From Anaerostipes caccae L1-92 (lineage in GTDB: Bacteria > Bacillota > Clostridia > Lachnospirales > Lachnospiraceae), in NCBI RefSeq assembly GCF_014467075.1, contig NZ_AP023027.1, forward strand, positions 2,669,501-2,733,500: DNA of 64,000 bases. Reading direction: 5' to 3'. Both the position numbers and the translations under genes were made by a program. Under the pieces are notes generated by a model. The model saw only the letters and a list, made by a program, of their open reading frames with translations. It ran no database searches and had not been told where the DNA came from. Shown in pieces: positions 9,218-17,227 of the stretch (position 1 is its first letter; every line of letters starts with the position of its first letter).

Positions 9218-9889
9218 TTAGGTGTGAAATCTTCTGGCCAGTTCATTTTTCCCCTGCTTGTTCCCTGCCGCTAAAATAACAAATACCGTCAGTACTGAAA
9301 TTCCGCAGGATATCCATGCGATCAGCGGCTGTTCAAAGAGTCCGAACAGGTACATGATGACCGGTACCACACTCAAGACCGCTATAAAAATCAAGTACAT
9401 CAGATAACTGTACCATGTCTTTCTGTTTACCAGTACCAGCACTACCACTGCCAGATCTGCCGTCAGGATCAGCCCCGGTATGACATAAGCCGCAGACCAT
9501 CCCTCATATCCGATGACATAGTCAATGACAGATACCAGAATTCCTCCGCCGATGACCTCCACAACGATTTTTGCGGCCAGATTTCTCCTGTGTACAATGG
9601 AATAGGATACAGTCACCATTAGATATAAAATACTTGCAAGGACGATTGCCGACCAGAGAAATCCATTATATGTAATATAATTGATGATTCCCATAAGGAC
9701 TGCAATCATACCGAGCAGGATGAAAAAAATATTTTTAATCCCGTAAAGCCTCATTCTTTCTTCTTCCGGATCAGGGTACATTCTCTCCCGCTTAACGGTT
9801 TTTCCGTCATCACTTAATACCCTGTTGCAGAGCGGGCACGTCACGGTCTCATCCAGGACTTCCACCTGGCAACTCTTACACCTTTTCAT
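9218..9889 (-). CDS. Zinc-ribbon membrane protein (DUF6320-like)
   Basis: 223 residues. The N-terminus has a CxxC...CPLC zinc ribbon (C4, C7 and a second pair near 18-21), then about six hydrophobic segments from residue 50 onward. I recall this architecture as DUF6320 beside alcohol acetyltransferase genes; the family name is from memory. Its start lies inside the 3' end of the acyltransferase gene (14-nt overlap), indicating translational coupling. The function is unknown; membrane recruitment of the acyltransferase is one possibility. Confidence 0.75.
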   Translation of the reverse strand: MKRCKSCQVEVLDETVTCPLCNRVLSDDGKTVKRERMYPDPEEERMRLYGIKNIFFILLGMIAVLMGIINYITYNGFLWSAIVLASILYLMVTVSYSIVHRRNLAAKIVVEVIGGGILVSVIDYVIGYEGWSAAYVIPGLILTADLAVVVLVLVNRKTWYSYLMYLIFIAVLSVVPVIMYLFGLFEQPLIAWISCGISVLTVFVILAAGNKQGKNELARRFHT

Positions 9890-11162
9890 TGATTACCCCA
9901 TTGCTTTCTATGGCTACTTTGATTCCTTCCTTCGCCAGATTCCTGAAAAAGGCTTTCTGCAGATAGCTTTCCTGGAAAACCGACGTAAATGTGATGACCG
10001 CCTGGTCCTTATAACTGAGCATGGCGCATTTCATCTCCTGTGTCTTGAAGACACCCATCATCACATGAAATTGCTCGATCTCATCCTCATATCCGGGAAG
10101 CACCCTGATCTGTCCCAGGTTGGACAGCGTAGTCGTCGCTGACTTGCTGGAACGCCTGAACTTATAACTGAGTCCGAGATTCTTCAAAACAAGCGGCAGA
10201 ATCCGTATAAATGGGTTCTTTTCTGCAGAAACATTATAAGACAGTACCTCCTCGATCTTTTCCTTTTTAATCTTTTCGTCCATCTGCCGGCTGACTTCAG
10301 AGAGAATCTCCTGAAATGTATGATTTTCCCCCCTGGATAAAAATTCGATCAAGGTTACCGCATAAAAGTTACTGGTCGTACTGGAGTCAAAAAAAGCCCT
10401 TAAATTGATCGGCAGATTGATTCCGATTGGATTTTTGTCCTGCTGCCTGTTCATGTATTCCTCATAGATACTGTATATTAATACGGCAGTCAGGTATTTG
10501 GTGACGCTGACCCCGCAGCTCCTGCAGGTTTTCTTCAGATCCTCAATACTGACATAGCCGTGAATGACGCTGATAGCGCCTCCGTAAATCCTTCTTCCTT
10601 TGATCTGATAGGCTCTTTGCGTGCTGTAACCTTTTCCCTTTTTCTTTCGGTAATGCTTAAAGTAGCTGTCTTCCTGATCCAAAATACATTCTTCGCTGGG
10701 TGAATATTTTTTCACCTCTCCTTTGGACTCGTTCCTGAACAGGTCAATATAGCGGTAAGTGAGTTCCTTTAAGAACGTGATGGCTCCCATACCGTCCGAG
10801 ACAGCGTGGAATACTTCCAGATTGATCCTCCTTCTGTAATAGGAAACACGGAACAGAAACTTCCTCCTGCCATGGGGATCGATATACCGGCACGGATACT
10901 CGGTCTCATCCTCTACTTCGGGCCGGTTCTTATTTTCTTCAAAATAAAACCAGAAAAATCCCCTGCGAAGCCGCACCCGGAACACGTCAAACCACGGAAG
11001 GACATCTTCCAGCGCCTGCTGGAGCAGATCCGGACGCACCTCCTCTTTCAGCGTGGCCGAAATTCGGTAAACATGGCTGATCTCCTTATTTGCGATCACC
11101 GGAAAAAGCTGGGCCGTATTGTCAAGCTTCCTCCATGTAATATGATCATCTCTCTTTTTCAT
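9876..11162 (-). CDS. Condensation-like acyltransferase (alcohol acetyltransferase family)
   Basis: 428 residues from ATG 11162, with GGAAGG 8 nt upstream; a further 10 in-frame residues upstream lack a good site. HAVSDG (H119 to D123) matches the catalytic HxxxD motif of the CoA-dependent acyltransferase, condensation and wax-ester synthase superfamily. A second FxxS/SNLGQ-like segment lies late in the protein. The likely reaction is acyl transfer from CoA to an alcohol or amine. It is first in the operon with the zinc-ribbon membrane protein and esterase. The substrate is unknown. Confidence 0.82.
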   Translation of the reverse strand: MKKRDDHITWRKLDNTAQLFPVIANKEISHVYRISATLKEEVRPDLLQQALEDVLPWFDVFRVRLRRGFFWFYFEENKNRPEVEDETEYPCRYIDPHGRRKFLFRVSYYRRRINLEVFHAVSDGMGAITFLKELTYRYIDLFRNESKGEVKKYSPSEECILDQEDSYFKHYRKKKGKGYSTQRAYQIKGRRIYGGAISVIHGYVSIEDLKKTCRSCGVSVTKYLTAVLIYSIYEEYMNRQQDKNPIGINLPINLRAFFDSSTTSNFYAVTLIEFLSRGENHTFQEILSEVSRQMDEKIKKEKIEEVLSYNVSAEKNPFIRILPLVLKNLGLSYKFRRSSKSATTTLSNLGQIRVLPGYEDEIEQFHVMMGVFKTQEMKCAMLSYKDQAVITFTSVFQESYLQKAFFRNLAKEGIKVAIESNGVINEKV

Positions 11163-11306
11163 AATTCTTACCTTCCTAAAAAGCAAAATCAAAAGAAAAT
11201 TCTGTCTATAAACAAAAAGCTGCCAAACCTAATTGACAACTTTTCGGGTGTTATAAACAGTATTACAGCACAACCAGAGCACAGCATCTTTTGTTTGAAA
11301 GGCACC

Positions 11307-11392
11307 ATCTCCAGCAAACATTACGTCCATTTTCTACATGATTGGAGTGAGACATTCTAAGAGCCGAACGGAAATCATGTAGAAAATGTCAT
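11307..11392 (+). repeat. Hairpin repeat copy A
   Basis: Arms at 11328-11343 and 11373-11388 form 16 perfect base pairs around a 29-nt loop containing AAGAGCCGAACGG. The left flank, CCAGCAAACATTACGTC, is shared with copies B and C. GGCACC stands at 11301 just before this copy and again at 11467 after copy E, so A and E together could be one inserted block. Confidence 0.85.
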
Positions 11393-11394
11393 GA

Positions 11395-11455
11395 GTTATT
11401 TACCACTATTTCCGTCGCGCTTTTGAAATGCGCTCCTACAATAGCGGTAAATAAC
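11395..11455 (-). repeat. Hairpin repeat copy E (inverted, different stem)
   Basis: Arms at 11395-11410 and 11440-11455 (GTTATTTACC at the outer end) enclose a 29-nt loop, the same geometry as copies A-C. The stem sequence is unrelated to theirs. The central 35 nt on the plus strand match the minus strand of copy A at 23 positions. The one non-Watson-Crick pair is G-U on the minus strand. It starts 3 nt after copy A. Confidence 0.7.
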
Positions 11456-11492
11456 TTTCGAAAAGTGGCACCTTTTTTGACAGAGGCCCTTC

Positions 11493-11574
11493 TCCAACAG
11501 ACATTATGTCCATTTTCCACATGATTGGAGTGAGGCATTCTAAGAGCCGAACGGAAATCATGTGGAAAATGTCA
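11493..11574 (+). repeat. Hairpin repeat copy B
   Basis: Arms at 11511-11526 and 11556-11571, with a 29-nt loop nearly identical to copy A. One stem pair is T-A in A and C-G here, a compensatory change. The right end reads ATGACATTTTC on the minus strand, and its TGA is the stop codon of the SEC-C gene. Confidence 0.87.
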
Positions 11575-12078
11575 TGCATTTCTTCCGCAGCACTTTTTAT
11601 ATTTCTTTCCGCTTCCGCAGGGACACGGGTCATTTCTTCCGATCTTCTCGCCTTTTACAACTGTCGTGGATGATTTCTGTTCTTTATACAGCTCTTTTCT
11701 TCTCTCCTCTGACAGAATATCGTTCCACTGTTCCAGTTCATACAGCCATTCTGCACGGCAGGCAACCATATTGTAGTATAATTTTTCAAAGTCGATATCT
11801 AACGTTACTTCCGTATCTTCTTCCATCTCCTCGATCGGATTCGGAGTTTTCAGACTGTCATTGATCCCGTCCAGAAAACCTACAAAAAACTGAAGTTCCG
11901 TCTCGTATTTTTCTGCCAGTTCTTTGACTGTTCCTTTTTCTACAAAGTCTTTATCTGATAATAACTTTACATAAATCTCTTTTTCGATCCCAAAATAAGA
12001 AAGCCAGAACTGCTGTCCTTCCTGTGTACGGTCGTCAAATTTATACGCATAGTCGCGCCATTCCTGAAGTAATCCCAT
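11572..12078 (-). CDS. SEC-C zinc-motif protein
   Basis: 168 residues. A helical N-terminal region of about 145 residues (an acidic middle section carries EEMEEDTEV) precedes a C-terminal SEC-C motif with [11 protein letters not shown] and KKCC, as in SecA and many small cytosolic proteins. The motif binds zinc and often mediates contact with protein or ribosome partners. AAAGGATGG lies before the start, and a TTGAAA-17-TATAGT promoter lies upstream. The last codon and stop coincide with the conserved end of repeat B. The specific role is unknown. Confidence 0.85.
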   Translation of the reverse strand: MGLLQEWRDYAYKFDDRTQEGQQFWLSYFGIEKEIYVKLLSDKDFVEKGTVKELAEKYETELQFFVGFLDGINDSLKTPNPIEEMEEDTEVTLDIDFEKLYYNMVACRAEWLYELEQWNDILSEERRKELYKEQKSSTTVVKGEKIGRNDPCPCGSGKKYKKCCGRNA

Positions 12079-12127
12079 GATTTATCCATCCTTTAACTGT
12101 TTTTATTGCTTTCGTGATACTTATGAT

Positions 12128-12156
12128 ACTATAACAAATTTAAAATATTTTTTCAA
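12128..12156 (-). promoter_or_regulatory. Sigma-A-type promoter for the SEC-C gene
   Basis: On the minus strand, -35 TTGAAA (12151-12156) and -10 TATAGT (12128-12133) are separated by exactly 17 bp, about 50 nt upstream of the ATG at 12078. Confidence 0.7.
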
Positions 12157-12235
12157 TCTGTGTATAAAAAAAATTACAGGGGACATACTCTTAATGTCTA
12201 ATCAACAGATTAGATTACTTATCCTCCCCTTGACG

Positions 12236-12278
12236 TGCAGGAGGCCTTGTGTTACAGGGCCTTCTGCATGTTTTTTTA
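12236..12278 (+). terminator. Rho-independent terminator, plus direction, no plus gene upstream
   Basis: TGCAGGAGGCC (12236-12246) pairs with GGCCTTCTGCA (12258-12268) with one G-U pair, and is followed by TGTTTTTTTA. No plus-strand gene precedes it. Two smaller hairpins lie just upstream (GACAT/ATGTC at 12182-12198 and TCTAATC/GATTAGA at 12197-12214). It may end a small RNA or insulate arsR. Confidence 0.65.
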
Positions 12279-12330
12279 TTTTATCAGTTTCCTTCATTTC
12301 CCGCAACGCCTGTAAAGTCTCCAAAACACA

Positions 12331-12370
12331 TTGACATATATCTATATTTGTCATATAGTAAATATAGATA
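12331..12370 (+). promoter_or_regulatory. arsR promoter with overlapping ArsR-type operator
   Basis: -35 TTGACA (12331-12336), a 17-bp spacer and -10 TATAGT (12354-12359). A perfect 11-bp inverted repeat, TATCTATATTT (12339-12349) and AAATATAGATA (12360-12370), straddles the -10. This fits autorepression by the downstream ArsR protein. Confidence 0.85.
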
Positions 12371-12393
12371 AGCATCTATGGGAGGTATCTGAA

Positions 12394-12681
12394 TTGGAGA
12401 TTAATGAAAAGAAGGTTTCCGCCGTCTTTAAAGCTTTTTGTGATGAAAACCGCATCAAAATTCTAAAACTTTTAGTTACTGGTGAAAAATGTGCCTGTGA
12501 GCTCAATGAAAAAATTAATGTTTCGCAGCCTACCATGTCCCATCACATGAAAATTTTGTGTGATTCCGGAGTTGTATCGGGCCGCAGGGAAGGCAAATGG
12601 ACCTACTATTCCATTTCATCTGAAGGAATGTCCCTTGCCATTCGGACTTTGCATGAACTGACCGGCGAAAAAATATCGTAA
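12394..12681 (+). CDS. arsR: ArsR-family metalloregulator
   Basis: 95 residues from TTG 12394, chosen because GGGAGG stands 7 nt upstream; an upstream in-frame reading would overlap the promoter. The winged helix includes SQPTMSHHMKIL, and the GEKCACEL segment places C33 and C35 in the metal-sensing helix, as in As(III)/Sb(III)-responsive ArsR. Binding of the thiophilic metalloid should free the operator that overlaps its own promoter. The permease follows 107 nt downstream and is probably co-regulated. Confidence 0.9.
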   Translation: MEINEKKVSAVFKAFCDENRIKILKLLVTGEKCACELNEKINVSQPTMSHHMKILCDSGVVSGRREGKWTYYSISSEGMSLAIRTLHELTGEKIS

Positions 12682-12788
12682 AAATTTAATTGTAGTCTGG
12701 GCAATCCACAAAAGTGCCTGTAAGATTTTTATATACAATACATCGAAACATTTCTATTTATCTATATAACAGAAAGGACGTTAATAAC

Positions 12789-13802
12789 ATGGAAACAATA
12801 AAATCAATGTGGGATTTCTTTCAGAACGAAATACTGGGAATGAATTGGCTGAACAAAATCATAAAAAATCTTTTAGAATCCCTTGGACTCGATACCTCAT
12901 CCAGGGTCGGAAACAGTATGTTGTTCTTTCTATATGACACCGTAAAAATCATGGTGCTGCTGGGAATTTTGGTCCTCCTGATCTCTTACATCCAAAGTTA
13001 CTTTCCGCCGGAAAGAACTAAACGAATTCTTGAAGGTTTACACGGTATCAGGGCAAACATCATTGCTGCTCTGCTGGGCACCGTGACTCCGTTTTGTTCC
13101 TGTTCTTCTATTCCGATTTTTATCGGTTTTACAAATGCGGGACTGCCTCTTGGAGTTACCTTCTCTTTTCTGATATCCTCCCCTATGGTAGATCTCGGAT
13201 CACTTGTGCTTTTAACGAGTATCTTTGGCGGAAAAGTAGCTCTCGTCTATGTCCTTCTGGGACTTGTCATTGCAGTGGCAGGCGGCACCGTGATTGAAAA
13301 GCTGCATTTAGAGCATCAGATCCGGGATTTTAACAAATCTGATCATGTCCCGGATGTGCCGCAGGAATCTCTGTGTTTTAAAGACAGAGTCAAATATGCA
13401 TGGGAGACAGCAAAAATTACAGTAAAAGGGGTCACTCCATATATTTTGGCGGGTGTCGCCATAGGTGCGGTGATTCATAACTGGATTCCTGAAACCTTGA
13501 TTATAAAAATTCTCGGAAAAGGGAATCCTTTGGGCATTCTGATCGCTGTGCCCGCCGGGATTCCTATGTATGCGGATATCTTCGGCACCATTCCCGTTGC
13601 AGAGGCACTGCTCTCGAAAGGCGCCCAGTTAGGTGTTGTCCTGTCCTTTATGATGGCGGTTACGACTCTCTCCCTGCCATCTGTAATCATGCTGAAAAAA
13701 GCAGTCAAACCAAAGCTTCTCTTGATTTTTGCAGTCATCTGTACCCTTGGTATTATTTTTGTAGGATACTTTTTCAATGCATTCCAGTATCTGTTTCTAT
13801 AG
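12789..13802 (+). CDS. ArsP/DUF318-type permease
   Basis: 337 residues from ATG 12789, after AGAAAGGA. About eight membrane helices are visible. The family motif TPFCSCSS (C103, C105) and the later SFLISSPMVDLGS match the DUF318 permeases that include ArsP, an exporter of trivalent organoarsenicals. A second repeat-like half carries PLGILIAVPAGIPMYADIFG. Placement after an ArsR with a CxC sensor supports metalloid efflux. The exact substrate, inorganic or methylated arsenic or another thiophile, is not settled by sequence. Confidence 0.88.
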   Translation: METIKSMWDFFQNEILGMNWLNKIIKNLLESLGLDTSSRVGNSMLFFLYDTVKIMVLLGILVLLISYIQSYFPPERTKRILEGLHGIRANIIAALLGTVTPFCSCSSIPIFIGFTNAGLPLGVTFSFLISSPMVDLGSLVLLTSIFGGKVALVYVLLGLVIAVAGGTVIEKLHLEHQIRDFNKSDHVPDVPQESLCFKDRVKYAWETAKITVKGVTPYILAGVAIGAVIHNWIPETLIIKILGKGNPLGILIAVPAGIPMYADIFGTIPVAEALLSKGAQLGVVLSFMMAVTTLSLPSVIMLKKAVKPKLLLIFAVICTLGIIFVGYFFNAFQYLFL

Positions 13803-13899
13803 AGAAGAATGTCACGCTCTGTCCAAAATAACCCCTTGTATCTTCTTTCTCTTCCCATTAGAATAGAAGAAACAAATCTATTGTGCGGGAGGTTATCTT

Positions 13900-14652
13900 T
13901 TGAATTTTAATAACACACCAGTAAAAAGAATCCGGTTAGAACATGCATTTAATATCAGGGATCTGGGCGGCCTGGAAACCGCGGATGGCTCCGTCATCCG
14001 CTGGAACCGCCTGTACCGTGGTGACTGTCTTGCGTTCCTCTCCCCAGACGAATGGAAAAAGCTTGAGGACTTTGGAATTGTCTCTATTATAGATCTTCGG
14101 AGCAAATCCGAGACGCTCCTCATGAAAGATCAGGTTCCGGAGACAATGCAGTATTATCACTGTCCCCTTCAAAAAGAAGAAATTGACTTTGAAAATGCAG
14201 CAGAATCTGCTTCCAAAGCCTTCACGAAAAGTCTGGCAGACGGCTATCAGAAAATGCTGTATGACAGTCCTGAGCTGATTGCCGGCGCAGTAAAAACCGT
14301 CGTTCAGTGTCTTAACAAAGGCGGGGTTCTGTTCCACTGTACCGCCGGGAAAGATCGGACCGGTGTTCTTTCTGCCGTACTCTTGACACTTCTTGGTGCT
14401 GACAGAGAAGACATCGTTGCAGAATATCAGGTTTCCTTTACATACAATCAGCGCGGCGTTAACAAAGCAGCCATGGAACTTCCTGACTATCAGTCCATGC
14501 TTCCGATGCTCGGCTCAGATGCCGCCCATATGGAACAGCTGCTTCACTTGTTTGAAGAACTTCACCTTACGTCCTATCTTACAGAACATGGGCTGCCCGA
14601 TTCTGAAATTACAAACCTGAAAGATCTTGTCTTGGAAAGGAAAGGCTCATGA
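13900..14652 (+). CDS. Tyrosine-phosphatase-like protein (Y_phosphatase3 family)
   Basis: 250 residues from TTG 13900 with GGGAGG upstream. The N-terminus has NIRDLGG, typical of this family. The P-loop HCTAGKDRTG (C147) is the dual-specificity or lipid phosphatase signature with Lys and Asp, as in phosphoinositide-type members such as LipA of Listeria. No signal peptide is seen. The stop overlaps the next small membrane protein by 4 nt. It could act on phosphotyrosine or lipid phosphate. Confidence 0.88.
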   Translation: MNFNNTPVKRIRLEHAFNIRDLGGLETADGSVIRWNRLYRGDCLAFLSPDEWKKLEDFGIVSIIDLRSKSETLLMKDQVPETMQYYHCPLQKEEIDFENAAESASKAFTKSLADGYQKMLYDSPELIAGAVKTVVQCLNKGGVLFHCTAGKDRTGVLSAVLLTLLGADREDIVAEYQVSFTYNQRGVNKAAMELPDYQSMLPMLGSDAAHMEQLLHLFEELHLTSYLTEHGLPDSEITNLKDLVLERKGS

Positions 14653-14834
14653 AACAAAAAACAAAACGTATCCTGTCCATCCTTGTGATCCTGTCCATTT
14701 TTCTCGTCATAGGCCTCACTCTGTTTTGTGCATTTACCGGAAATGGAGCATTCTATGGTATGCTGGCGCTGATGTTCTTCTATCCGCTGCTCCTGTGGGT
14801 GCTTATCTTTCTATACAAAAAAAACAAAGACTGA
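14649..14834 (+). CDS. Small two-helix membrane protein
   Basis: 61 residues with a basic N-terminus (KQKTKR), two hydrophobic segments (about 9-29 and 33-55) and a basic tail. The ATGA overlap with the phosphatase gene and the shared terminator show that it belongs to that operon. I do not recognise the family; it may tether the phosphatase to the membrane. Confidence 0.7.
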   Translation: MKQKTKRILSILVILSIFLVIGLTLFCAFTGNGAFYGMLALMFFYPLLLWVLIFLYKKNKD

Positions 14835-14835
14835 A

Positions 14836-14877
14836 ACAGAAGGTGCGTTCCATCCTCGGAATGCACCTTCTGTTTTT
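14836..14877 (+). terminator. Rho-independent terminator
   Basis: ACAGAAGGTGCGTTCC pairs with GGAATGCACCTTCTGT around a 6-nt loop and is followed by TTTT. It ends the phosphatase/membrane-protein transcript and abuts the stop of the convergent aldo/keto reductase gene. Confidence 0.88.
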
Positions 14878-15742
14878 AAAATCCTACGACTTGTCTTGTT
14901 CTCGGAATACTCGGTTCCTCCCCGATCATCCCATAAGTTCTGAGCGTCGCGATCTTTTCCATATCGTCTTCCCCGATCTCAAAATCAAAGACATCTGCAT
15001 TTCCGCTGATACGCTCCATACTGGATGCTTTCGGCAGCGGGATCACTCCTTTTTGCATGATCCATCGGATACAAATCTGCGCCACGGTACGGTCATATTT
15101 TGCGGCCATTTCTTTTAACAGTTCTCTCTTAAATGCCTGTCCCTGGATCAGCGGACTCCACGCCTCCGGCACGATCTGGTTTTCTTTGCAGTAAGCAGCC
15201 ATCTCTTCCTGCGGATGCTGCGGGTGAAGCTGCACCTGATTGACCATCGGCATAATCTTTGCATGGTTCTTTAATATTTCCAGATGTTCGATCATAAAAT
15301 TGCTGACACCGATGGCTCTGATCTTACCCGCCCCATAAAGCTCCTCAAAAGCCCTCCATGTGTCAAGAATATCCTGCTCATAGTCATCCTTATGCTCGAT
15401 CACAACCGGCCAGTGGATCAAATAGAGGTCAAGATAGTCAAGACCTAAGTGTTCCAGTGTTTTATCAAACGATTTTTTCGCCTTTTCATATCCATGATCT
15501 GCATTGGGGAGTTTGCTTGTAATAAACAACTCTTCCCTGGGCACTCCGCTCTCACGGATTCCTTTCCCCACACCTGCCTCATTGGCATATGCGGCTGCAC
15601 CGTCTATGTGCCGGTATCCGGCCTGAATCGCCATTTTCACGCTCTCACAGACCACATCGTCGGGAGACTTCCATGTCCCAAACCCAATACACGGTATCTT
15701 TACTCCGTTTCTCAGCATATATCCATCCTGTAAACTGTCCAT
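14876..15742 (-). CDS. Aldo/keto reductase
   Basis: 288 residues with a TIM-barrel fold and the family signatures GYRHIDGAAAYANE (catalytic Asp and Tyr), DLYLIHWP and IGVSNF, plus a C-terminal NADP-binding LPKASSMERI segment. It reduces aldehydes or ketones with NAD(P)H; it most resembles the 2,5-diketo-gluconate/glyoxal reductase branch. The start with GGAGG overlaps the end of rarA closely (3-nt gap), so the two are co-transcribed. Confidence 0.93.
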   Translation of the reverse strand: MDSLQDGYMLRNGVKIPCIGFGTWKSPDDVVCESVKMAIQAGYRHIDGAAAYANEAGVGKGIRESGVPREELFITSKLPNADHGYEKAKKSFDKTLEHLGLDYLDLYLIHWPVVIEHKDDYEQDILDTWRAFEELYGAGKIRAIGVSNFMIEHLEILKNHAKIMPMVNQVQLHPQHPQEEMAAYCKENQIVPEAWSPLIQGQAFKRELLKEMAAKYDRTVAQICIRWIMQKGVIPLPKASSMERISGNADVFDFEIGEDDMEKIATLRTYGMIGEEPSIPRTRQVVGF

Positions 15743-15745
15743 GCC

Positions 15746-17065
15746 TCATTCCTCCCTCAGGCTGTCCAAATATTTCTTAATATTTTTCTCATATCCATTC
15801 TCTGTCGGTTCATAAAACACGGTCCCCAGTAGTTCATCCGGAAGATACTGCTGTTTGACATAATGTCCCGGAAAATTGTGGGCATACTGATATCCGATTC
15901 CCCGGCCCAGTTTGGAAGCCCCTTTGTAGCTGGCATCCCTCAGGTGGTTTGGAACCATCCCGTTTTTTCTCTTTCTGACAGCTTCCAATGCCTGGTTCAC
16001 AGCCATATAAGCCGCATTGCTCTTGGGTGCTCCCGCCACATAGGTCACCGCCTGGGCAAGAATGATCCTGGCTTCCGGAAGTCCGATCCTCTCCACAGCC
16101 TGGGATGCCGCGACTGCGACCTGCAGAGCCTGGGGATCTGCGTTTCCTACATCTTCCGAAGCGCAGATCATGATTCTCCGTGAAATAAAGGTAACGCTCT
16201 CTCCGGCATCAATCATTCTGGCCAGATAATAAACTGCCGCATCGGGGTCAGATCCCCTCATACTCTTAATAAATGCCGAGATAATATCGTAGTGGTTGTC
16301 CCCGCCTTTGTCATACCTCATGACCCGCTTCTGGATACACTCCTGAGCCACATTGATATCAATAACAATCTCTCCGTTTTCTCCCGGTTCTGTGGTAAGA
16401 ATCCCAAGCTCGACGGCATTCAGCGCACTTCTTGCATCTCCCTCGGCCATATCTGCCAGGAAATCAAGGGCCTCATCGGTAATCTTGGCGCGGTAAATCC
16501 CCATGCCCTTCTCGTCATCGGTCACAGCTCTGACTAAAAGTTTTTTAATGTCCTCTGGTTCCAGTGACTTAAGTTCAAAGACATTGGACCTTGAAATCAG
16601 CGCCTGATTCACCTCGAAATACGGATTTTCCGTAGTGGCGCCGATCAAAATGATCGTCCCGTCCTCCACAAAAGGAAGCAAAAAATCCTGCTGGGCTTTG
16701 TTAAACCTGTGGATCTCATCAATGAACAGGATTGTTTTTTTCTGGAACATCCCCAGTGCTTCCTTTGCCTCCTTCACGGCCTCCTGCATTTCTTTTTTGC
16801 CGGAAGTGGTAGCATTCATCTGCACGAAGTTTGCCTGGGTCGTCTGGGCAATGACTCTGGCTAAGGTCGTTTTTCCGGTACCCGGAGGTCCGTAAAATAT
16901 GATGGAACTGAGCTTGTCCGCCTGAATCGCCCGGTAGAGCAGCTTGTCCTTCCCTATAATATGCTCCTGTCCCACGACTTCATCGAGGGTTTTGGGCCGC
17001 ATTCTGCCGGCCAGCGGAGCTTCTTTCCTGCTGTTTTTCTGTCTTGCATAATCAAATAAATCCAT
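15746..17065 (-). CDS. rarA: Replication-associated recombination protein A (MgsA/RarA AAA+ ATPase)
   Basis: 439 residues. The N-terminus has RPKTLDEVVGQEHI, then Walker A YGPPGTGKTT, Walker B ILFIDEIHRFNK, sensor 1 IGATTENPYFE, and the C-terminal tetramerisation domain with GNADPQALQVA and PNHLRDASYKG. RarA acts at stalled replication forks with SSB and helps gap repair. AAAAGGAGG lies upstream of the start. Confidence 0.97.
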   Translation of the reverse strand: MDLFDYARQKNSRKEAPLAGRMRPKTLDEVVGQEHIIGKDKLLYRAIQADKLSSIIFYGPPGTGKTTLARVIAQTTQANFVQMNATTSGKKEMQEAVKEAKEALGMFQKKTILFIDEIHRFNKAQQDFLLPFVEDGTIILIGATTENPYFEVNQALISRSNVFELKSLEPEDIKKLLVRAVTDDEKGMGIYRAKITDEALDFLADMAEGDARSALNAVELGILTTEPGENGEIVIDINVAQECIQKRVMRYDKGGDNHYDIISAFIKSMRGSDPDAAVYYLARMIDAGESVTFISRRIMICASEDVGNADPQALQVAVAASQAVERIGLPEARIILAQAVTYVAGAPKSNAAYMAVNQALEAVRKRKNGMVPNHLRDASYKGASKLGRGIGYQYAHNFPGHYVKQQYLPDELLGTVFYEPTENGYEKNIKKYLDSLREE

Positions 17066-17164
17066 AGCTCCTCCTTTTTGGTAATCTTAACATAGAGACC
17101 GATGAAAATCCACGCAAATTTAAGACTTTTTTTAGAAATAAGTCATGATTTTATATGCACGATT

Positions 17165-17173
17165 TGATATAAT
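17165..17173 (+). promoter_or_regulatory. Extended -10 promoter
   Basis: TGATATAAT is an extended -10 about 55 nt before ATG 17228 and heads the VTC-like gene. No good -35 is seen at 17 bp. Confidence 0.5.
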
Positions 17174-17227
17174 GTCACTAGTATATTGATAAGAAACAAT
17201 AAACCAAAACTGCGTATTGGAGTTATT

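Noticed and set aside
9825..10142. 105-codon plus-strand frame
   Set aside because: It lies opposite the acyltransferase gene, which has a catalytic motif and a good start.
12077..12334. Open frame of 85 codons on the plus strand
   Set aside because: It runs through the SEC-C promoter, two hairpins and a terminator, has no ribosome site, and its residue make-up is not protein-like.
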